Shown here piece after piece: positions 6,438 to 10,127 of a DNA stretch of 10,127 nt. The stretch comes from Acidobacteriaceae bacterium. GTDB lineage: Bacteria; Acidobacteriota; Terriglobia; Terriglobales; Acidobacteriaceae. The position numbers and the translations under genes were made by a program. The DNA is taken from contig PKYX01000507.1 of assembly GCA_003132825.1 (NCBI GenBank), positions 5,038 to 15,164 on the forward strand, in the 5' to 3' direction. The notes under the pieces are model-generated. The model did not search any database. It was not told where the DNA came from and saw nothing but the letters and a program-made list of their open reading frames with translations. Numbering within the stretch: the first letter of the stretch is position 1; each line of letters opens with the position of its first letter.

Positions 6438-7280
6438 TTACTTCGAGTTCAGCGGTTCCAAGCTGCCGATCCGGAAGACGCTGATCACCTGCGGAGTATT
6501 CTGGCCGGCCAATTGCATCTCGCCCCCCACATTCTCGTAGATGGTGGCGTACTCGATCTGCTTGGTCGCGAGCGACACCCAAATCTGTCCCCAATAGTCA
6601 CTGCGTCCCTTGAGGGTCATGCCGCCGTTAACAATCTCGAGCGGATTGAAAAACGCCCGGTATTCAATCAGTGCGCAATCCTGGCCATTTCTTTGCGAAC
6701 GCCCGATCCACTCTAGGACCACATCACGATTGCGAAAGGTGCCCACGTCCGGCAGGTTCATATCGTGGTCAGAGGCGATGTGGTAGGGCTGGTTGAGCTT
6801 CAGGTTTTCGAAAAAATTCTGGCCAAACCACTCGATCATTCCCGTGTCCCAAACCAGATTACGCTCAATGACCGCCGTGGGCGGAAAAGCCTTGAAGAAG
6901 TCCGGCTTCATGGTAGCGGAGAGATCGTTGCGATAGCGGAATCCCTCCATAAAGGTCATCTTCTCCGCCGCTGCGAACGCGGAAGCAGGACCGTCCGCGT
7001 TGGCCAGAGCAACGTCGTTCCATACGACTTCCCCGTTGGCCAGCCCGCGAGTGTATTCTCCCGTGAGACGCTGGCGAGTGATGATCTCCCCTTTGCTGTT
7101 GGCCGAGTTGTAGTCCACCGTAAAACGGTAACTGCGAGGGCGGTCCTCGGTCACCATTCTTCCATGCGGCAACTCCCAGGCTGGCGGGGCCGAGGATTGC
7201 GCCCACGCCACTTGGCCGAGCAGACCGGGCACCAGGCATGCCAGGCTGGCCAAGAAGACGGATGCAGTATTGCTCAGCAT
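6438..7280 (-). CDS. Secreted protein of unknown function, first gene of the LytS/LytTR operon
   Basis: This 280-residue protein begins with a Sec signal peptide (hydrophobic 7-24, cleavage likely after AWA at about 25-27). The mature part is rich in aromatic and acidic residues and suggests a mainly beta fold: YRFTVDYNSANSKGEIITRQ, then GEYTRGLANGEVVWNDV, a DFFKAFPP segment, a WDTGMIEWFGQNFF segment, and YWGQIWVSLATKQIEYATI near the C-terminus. I do not recognise the family. The repeated '...I..E.V......' tail looks like proteins that report enzyme or surface state, but that is not a functional assignment. AGGAGGT lies about eight bases before the ATG, giving a strong start. It is co-transcribed with the sensor kinase, whose SD follows this gene's TAA directly. 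It may therefore be a periplasmic accessory or input protein of the kinase (inference from context only). Confidence 0.85.
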   Translation of the reverse strand: MLSNTASVFLASLACLVPGLLGQVAWAQSSAPPAWELPHGRMVTEDRPRSYRFTVDYNSANSKGEIITRQRLTGEYTRGLANGEVVWNDVALANADGPASAFAAAEKMTFMEGFRYRNDLSATMKPDFFKAFPPTAVIERNLVWDTGMIEWFGQNFFENLKLNQPYHIASDHDMNLPDVGTFRNRDVVLEWIGRSQRNGQDCALIEYRAFFNPLEIVNGGMTLKGRSDYWGQIWVSLATKQIEYATIYENVGGEMQLAGQNTPQVISVFRIGSLEPLNSK

Positions 7281-7560
7281 TGTGTGATACCTCCTACCGC
7301 CGAGTCTGCCATTGCCGGCCGAGTCGAGGCATCCACCAAACGACGAAAGGCAGCAATTCGCGACCGCAGGCCGTCCGGCGGGGACGAGCCGTACCCACGA
7401 GATCGGAACCGACCGGGCAAATCGTGGTTCTTACAACTCGCGGCGCACCGCAATCGGGATCGCTTCCCGTCGGCCTGACCTTCGATTGAGCTTGTTTTCC
7501 ACTGAAGGTTGCTGCAAAAGATGGCTCTGGCTTATGCCATAGCCGAAACGGACTCTGACA
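7281..7560. promoter_or_regulatory. Divergent intergenic region
   Basis: These 280 bases separate the divergent secreted-protein/LytS operon (minus) from the lipoprotein gene (plus), so they must hold promoters for both. I see only weak candidates. On plus, TTGCTG (7509-7514) is followed 18 bases later by TATGCC (7533-7538). No convincing paired LytTR direct repeats were found by eye. An Arg/Pro/Ser-rich frame on minus (7581-7294) lacks coding character. Confidence 0.4.
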
Positions 7561-7971
7561 TTGAGCTTTCAACGCCGCCATCGATTACGGCTGTTGGGGA
7601 TTTGCCTGGTGCTTATGGCTGCAGCAGGATGCAGACCTAGGAACCAGCCCATGCTTGTGGCCTATGTTCAAGGCGACGTTTTCTTGCCCGATTTGCGGCT
7701 CGGAACTTGGGATTTTGGGGAAACCAAACGCTGTGAAATCGCTGGTCGCGGCACCATCCAGCCCGATAAAAGAGGAGATTTGCTCCTGTGTGGTGACAAA
7801 ACCCAATTGGCGTGGTCGCAGACTTGGTTGCGAGACGACATCAAAACCCAAATTTATGAGGCGGCGAAAAAACAGTTCGTCAATTTTAACTCCGTCGGGC
7901 ATGGCGGGAACAGAGGGGGGGAAGTTTGGTGGCTGTGCCAGAGGTCGTCGGAAGGCATCGAGTGCGAGTAG
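7561..7971 (+). CDS. Predicted lipoprotein of unknown function
   Basis: This 136-residue protein starts at TTG 7561. The residues right after it form a good lipoprotein signal: SFQRRHRLR, then a hydrophobic run and the lipobox AAGC ending at Cys24, expected to be lipidated. No ATG start upstream would preserve it, and no clear SD is visible. The mature part is about 112 residues, with four further Cys at 58, 77, 126 and 135 in the contexts RCEIAG, LLCGDK, WLCQR and IECE. These could form two disulfides in the periplasm. Otherwise it shows a Trp/Gly-rich C-terminal stretch (HGGNRGGEVWWL) and a charged amphipathic segment (RDDIKTQIYEAAKKQF). I do not recognise the family. It is transcribed alone; the next gene is convergent after 62 bases. 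Confidence 0.75.
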   Translation: MSFQRRHRLRLLGICLVLMAAAGCRPRNQPMLVAYVQGDVFLPDLRLGTWDFGETKRCEIAGRGTIQPDKRGDLLLCGDKTQLAWSQTWLRDDIKTQIYEAAKKQFVNFNSVGHGGNRGGEVWWLCQRSSEGIECE

Positions 7972-8033
7972 GCGTCGTCCTTAGGCTGGCGGCGGCCGGG
8001 GACCTTGGCGACGGTTAGCGTAAGTCGGCGATT

Positions 8034-8402
8034 TCAGTCGCACCCCGCTGCGCGGTTCCTATGGCCGGCTTCGGAGCTTGAAAGATTAGTGGCGTCTATG
8101 AAATCGAACATGATGGTTTTGCCATCGGGTGACACGGACGCCTTCATGCGCGACTGATTGCCCGCTGGACAGTAGTGGGTCAACAGCAGGCGGTCGCCGT
8201 CGAGATGGATCATGCTGATCATGTCTTCATCTCCGGTGGTGATTTCGCTCATGAGCGCGGAACCGCCGGCAGTGTTGCGAAACGAGGTCTCGACCGGTTT
8301 GCCGTCCGCGTCCTTGCCCCGCCAGGAACCGACAAGGCTTTTGAGTCTGTCGAAGGACTTCTGTGCGTCCCATTGAGCGAGCGCCGCACAGGCTGCGAGC
8401 AC
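8034..8402 (-). CDS. Small exported protein, damaged at both ends (lipocalin-like/DUF1579-like?)
   Basis: The core reads WDAQKSFDRLKSLVGSWRGK, then a TSFRNTAGGSALMSE segment, DRLLLTHYCPAGNQSRM and SPDGKTIMFDF. This resembles a family of small secreted beta-barrel proteins whose members usually go on for about 40-50 more residues with an 'HRVV.RF....TEEW.W' section. Here the protein ends with GHRNRAAGCD and a TGA, so the C-terminal strands are missing, and nothing in any frame downstream restores them. The only standard start is GTG 8402-8400, but it falls inside the signal peptide. In the same frame the translation upstream reads KTIKKSTFTRTAVLLFTV, a perfect signal n-region and core, yet it has no ATG, GTG or TTG. 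The nearest possibility is an ATA at 8447-8445 beside a run of eight A. It follows the ArsR gene directly and is probably co-transcribed. It may be a pseudogene. Family call tentative. Confidence 0.6.
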   Translation of the reverse strand: MLAACAALAQWDAQKSFDRLKSLVGSWRGKDADGKPVETSFRNTAGGSALMSEITTGDEDMISMIHLDGDRLLLTHYCPAGNQSRMKASVSPDGKTIMFDFIDATNLSSSEAGHRNRAAGCD

Positions 8403-8451
8403 AGTGAACAGCAGGACGGCGGTGCGAGTGAATGTACTTTTTTTTATTGTC

Positions 8452-8853
8452 TTAGTCCTTCCTTTCCCGGGAAACCGCCTCGTGAGCCCGATCTGCCTGA
8501 AGGCCGGACTGTGACTCGCGGGCGTATTCGGTTTCGACGAACTTCTTCAAGCTGGATAGATTGGCGCACCAGAAGACGCGGTATGGCGCAAGCCAGGAGT
8601 CGACGACTTTCAGCGATTCGGGATTGAGCTGGTACACCCGGTGCCTTCCCTGGCGGTGTTCGTGCACCAAGTGCGCCCGGCGCAGCAGCCGCAAATGCTT
8701 CGAGATCGCCGGACGGGAAATCGAAAATGCGCTGGCAATCTGCCCGGCCGGCTGGCTTCCCTGCCGCAGCAAGTCCAGCAGGGCGCGGCGCGTGGGATCG
8801 GCTAGCGCGTGGAAGGCGGCTTCGGGGGAATATGTAACCACACGGTGACGCAT
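8452..8853 (-). CDS. ArsR-family winged-helix repressor
   Basis: This is a 133-residue winged-helix DNA-binding protein. FHALADPTRRALLDLLRQG (14-32) and the recognition-helix region SISRPAISKHLRLLRRAHLV (44-63) are followed by a wing with HRQGRHRVYQLNPESL (66-81). The metal-binding ELCVC motif of the arsenic/cadmium sensors is absent, and the only Cys is C96, so it belongs to the non-metal (SdpR/YgaV-like) part of the family; the ligand is unknown. A strong promoter with an overlapping perfect palindrome lies immediately upstream, which fits autorepression. The predicted transcript start is within a few bases of ATG 8853-8851, so the message may be leaderless; GTG 8841-8839 is an alternative start. 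The C-terminal tail after about 110 is charged and not typical of the family. Its stop TAA (8454-8452) abuts the damaged exported-protein gene. Confidence 0.92.
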   Translation of the reverse strand: MRHRVVTYSPEAAFHALADPTRRALLDLLRQGSQPAGQIASAFSISRPAISKHLRLLRRAHLVHEHRQGRHRVYQLNPESLKVVDSWLAPYRVFWCANLSSLKKFVETEYARESQSGLQADRAHEAVSRERKD

Positions 8854-8855
8854 AA

Positions 8856-8877
8856 TGCGTAACTGTAAGGTTACGCA
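8856..8877 (-). promoter_or_regulatory. Palindromic operator of the ArsR gene
   Basis: TGCGTAAC (8856-8863) and GTTACGCA (8870-8877) are perfect inverted 8-bp arms with a 6-base spacer. The site occupies the -10 box and most of the spacer of the ArsR promoter and stops two bases before the ATG. A bound dimer would exclude RNA polymerase, as expected for ArsR autoregulation. The dyad is seen directly; the binding partner is inferred. Confidence 0.75.
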
Positions 8878-8890
8878 ATTTTCTTGTCAA
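8862..8890 (-). promoter_or_regulatory. Sigma70-type promoter of the ArsR gene
   Basis: Read on the minus strand, a consensus -35 TTGACA (8890-8885) is followed 17 bases later by TACAGT (8867-8862), four of six matches to the -10 consensus. The expected start point is around 8855, only a couple of bases from the ATG. The operator palindrome overlaps the -10 element. Confidence 0.7.
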
Positions 8891-9053
8891 GAGAATTTGT
8901 AGGGAAAAATTTCGTGCGGTCGAATGGGCTGGCCGGCGCAGCTTTCGTCTCCCAGCGCAGTCCTCGGTCTCAGAGTCCGAGCTAGGAGACATCCGATCGC
9001 ACAAGGCGCGCGCGACGTGTTATGTCAAGGTTCAGGGGGCCAGCGGAGCGCTC

Positions 9054-9626
9054 TTAGGCTTTTTTTCTGTTCGGCGCACTCACCATCTCTAGAAATGCCG
9101 TGTGAATGCGAGTGTCATCGCTCAGTTCCGGATGAAAGGTTGCAGCCATCACGGTTCCCTGCCGGACGGCAACCGGGTCGCTGCCTGCGGTGGCAAGGAC
9201 CTCGACTCCGGGGCCGACACGTTCGATCCTGGGGGCGCGGATGAAGACCATCTCGAGCGGATCATCGCCCAGTTTTCCTTGTCGGATGGAGCTGTCGAGC
9301 TGGCGGCCGTAGGCATTGCGGCGAACGGTGATATCGATCGCGCCCAGGCCTCCTTGCTTGGGATTCTCGACTTCCTTGGCGAGCAGGATGGCGCCGGCGC
9401 AGGTTCCGAACGTGGGTTTGACGTGGACAAATTGTTTGAGCTTCTCGAAGCCGGTTTCGCCCAAAAGTTTTAGGAATGTGCTCGATTCGCCGCCCGGGAT
9501 GACCAGGCCGTCAATTTCATCGAACTGCTCGGGCTTTTTGACGAGCACAACTTTGGCGCCCAGCTGTTCAAGCCGTTTGCGATGCGCGTCAAAATCGCCT
9601 TGCAGTGCAAGGACACCGATTTGCAT
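9054..9626 (-). CDS. pdxT: Glutaminase subunit of pyridoxal 5'-phosphate synthase (PdxT)
   Basis: This 190-residue class I glutamine amidotransferase hydrolyses glutamine and passes ammonia to the PdxS lyase, which builds pyridoxal phosphate from ribose 5-phosphate and glyceraldehyde 3-phosphate in the cytosol. It has the PdxT start IGVLALQGDFDAHRKRL (3-19), GLVIPGGESSTF (40-51), nucleophile Cys76 in GTCAGAI, a substrate loop around RRNAYGRQLDSS (102-113) and the catalytic His165/Glu167 in TFHPEL. Length and motifs are normal, so it should be active. pdxS, usually next door, is not in the 427 bases downstream on either strand nor directly upstream, so the subunits are encoded apart. The start ATG 9626-9624 is fixed by the conserved N-terminus; the SD is weak. 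A TAAAAT (9671-9666) could be its -10 box, with no good -35. Confidence 0.95.
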   Translation of the reverse strand: MQIGVLALQGDFDAHRKRLEQLGAKVVLVKKPEQFDEIDGLVIPGGESSTFLKLLGETGFEKLKQFVHVKPTFGTCAGAILLAKEVENPKQGGLGAIDITVRRNAYGRQLDSSIRQGKLGDDPLEMVFIRAPRIERVGPGVEVLATAGSDPVAVRQGTVMAATFHPELSDDTRIHTAFLEMVSAPNRKKA

Positions 9627-9729
9627 GAAAGTCGTCGAGCGTTCGTCGTGGGCGTACTGGGATTGATTTTACTGGATGCGAGGGCAGGCAAATAAAGTGA
9701 TCGCTACTCTGGCCTGAGAACTTTTGCGC

Positions 9730-9769
9730 TTTGCCTGGGATCCCAGCAAAACCGGACAGCCGAGTCCGG
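9730..9769. repeat. Two adjacent inverted repeats
   Basis: The first dyad (9730-9750) pairs TTTGC and TGGGA on one side with TCCCAGCAAA on the other: ten base pairs centred on GGGATCCC, with a single unpaired C at 9735. The second follows at once: CCGGAC (9752-9757), six-base spacer, GTCCGG (9764-9769). Neither has a T-run, so they look more like protein-binding sites or a cruciform-prone element than terminators. Confidence 0.5.
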
Positions 9770-9807
9770 CCCAAGCTTGCCAGTCCCGCCCGCCATCAAC
9801 CGGATGG

Positions 9808-9885
9808 ATTACTTTCTCGCGAACCCACCGGCTACCGCGGCCCAGCACAGCCCCGCCTGACTAGCGCGGCTATTACTTTCTAGCG
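9808..9885 (+). repeat. Short direct repeat ATTACTTTCTnGCG, two copies
   Basis: ATTACTTTCTCGCG (9808-9821) recurs as ATTACTTTCTAGCG (9872-9885), 13 of 14 identical and 64 bases apart (close to six helical turns). The AT-rich motif stands out in otherwise GC-rich DNA upstream of the oxidoreductase gene. Two copies could be regulator sites; chance cannot be excluded. Confidence 0.35.
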
Positions 9886-9982
9886 CCACTGGGGCGAGAC
9901 CTGTCTGGCGGCTAACCCTCATTGGTCGGAGTAGTATGGAGGGCCGAGTCGTCAACCCATTCTTGTCGAGGTCATTGCTGCG

Positions 9983-10127
9983 ATGCGAATCGGATTTGCT
10001 CTCCCTAACGCCGGCGCGATTGCTAGTCCTGAAGCTGTGTCGAAGGTTGCGCGTCGCGCCGAAGAACTCGGCTACGACACCTTATGGACCTTCGAGCGAG
10101 TCCTCTATGCGGTGAAGCCGCAGAATC
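9983..10127 (+). CDS. LLM-class (luciferase-like/F420-type) oxidoreductase, 5' part
   Basis: The first 48 codons of a gene leave the window at the right edge. The translation opens MRIGFALPNAGAIASPE, then VARRAEELGYDTLWTFERVLY, the classic first strand and helix of the luciferase-like TIM barrel (flavin- or F420-dependent monooxygenases and reductases, including G6PD/MER-like enzymes). GAGG at 9968-9971 lies 11 bases before the ATG. The cofactor and substrate cannot be told from this fragment, since the diagnostic C-terminal residues are missing. It is divergent from pdxT. Confidence 0.85.
   Translation, partial: MRIGFALPNAGAIASPEAVSKVARRAEELGYDTLWTFERVLYAVKPQN

Larger units (their letters stand above)
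9627..9982. promoter_or_regulatory. Divergent intergenic region between pdxT and the LLM oxidoreductase
   Basis: This 356-base region contains no gene I can support. It should hold the pdxT promoter (minus) and that of the oxidoreductase (plus). It contains two adjacent dyads (9730-9750 and 9752-9769) and a short imperfect direct repeat (9808-9821 and 9872-9885), listed separately. Near the right end, GAGG at 9968-9971 serves as a ribosome-binding site for the plus gene. Confidence 0.5.

Noticed and set aside
6427..6594. N-terminal extension of the histidine kinase to 6594
   Set aside because: It overlaps the secreted-protein gene out of frame, while ATG 6426 has a strong SD directly upstream.
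6765..7478. Plus-strand open frame of 237 codons
   Set aside because: Antisense to the secreted-protein gene; no start context and no domain signature.
9046..9068. GAGCGCTC palindrome and T7-run near the pdxT end as a terminator
   Set aside because: The T-run is on the plus strand, where no gene ends; on the minus strand it is the A-rich end of the pdxT coding sequence.
1..10127. CRISPR arrays, tRNA/rRNA genes, insertion sequences, phage genes or classical defence systems
   Set aside because: No regularly spaced repeats, no tRNA-like cloverleaf, no transposase motifs with terminal repeats and no defence domains were recognised on either strand.

Overview
The window reads as a high-GC Gram-negative chromosome segment. 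The best guess is Acidobacteriota (Terriglobia-like). The basis is the mix of protein styles: a LytS/LytTR pair behind a secreted orphan protein, a short Oxidored_molyb protein, and an LLM-class oxidoreductase. This is inference from protein character, not from a phylogenetic marker.

Layout. (1) Positions 1-1809 are a partly decayed molybdenum locus. It starts with a broken excisionase-type HTH plus Mop/TOBE regulator running off the left edge. A small exported Oxidored_molyb-fold protein follows, then what looks like an antisense TOBE/Mop relic (777-957), then an intact ModA molybdate-binding protein with no modB or modC beside it. (2) Positions 2055-4604 hold a small signal-peptide ORF and a short SecA-like ATPase. 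The C-terminal codons of the small ORF pair with the Shine-Dalgarno of secA in an 11-bp hairpin, and the small protein ends in an R-P-P-P motif six residues before its stop. This is the architecture of SecM-type arrest leaders and is the most interesting thing in the window. (3) Positions 7280-4601 on the minus strand form a three-gene operon: secreted protein of unknown function, LytS-type histidine kinase, LytTR response regulator. Junctions are tight (11-nt gap, then ATGA overlap), and the regulator ends tail-to-tail with secA, sharing CTAG. (4) Position 7561 onward on plus encodes an orphan lipoprotein. (5) Positions 8853-8034 on minus carry an ArsR-type repressor with a well-defined promoter/operator, followed by a damaged small exported protein. 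(6) A solitary pdxT lies on minus at 9626-9054. (7) The first 48 codons of an LLM/F420-type oxidoreductase leave the window at the right edge.

Working model. The molybdate genes are remnants of an uptake and sensing set. The secA-like gene is probably controlled by secretion-sensitive translation of its leader peptide. The LytS/LytTR operon probably links an envelope signal, perhaps involving the co-encoded secreted protein, to transcription. The ArsR gene probably represses itself and the gene behind it.
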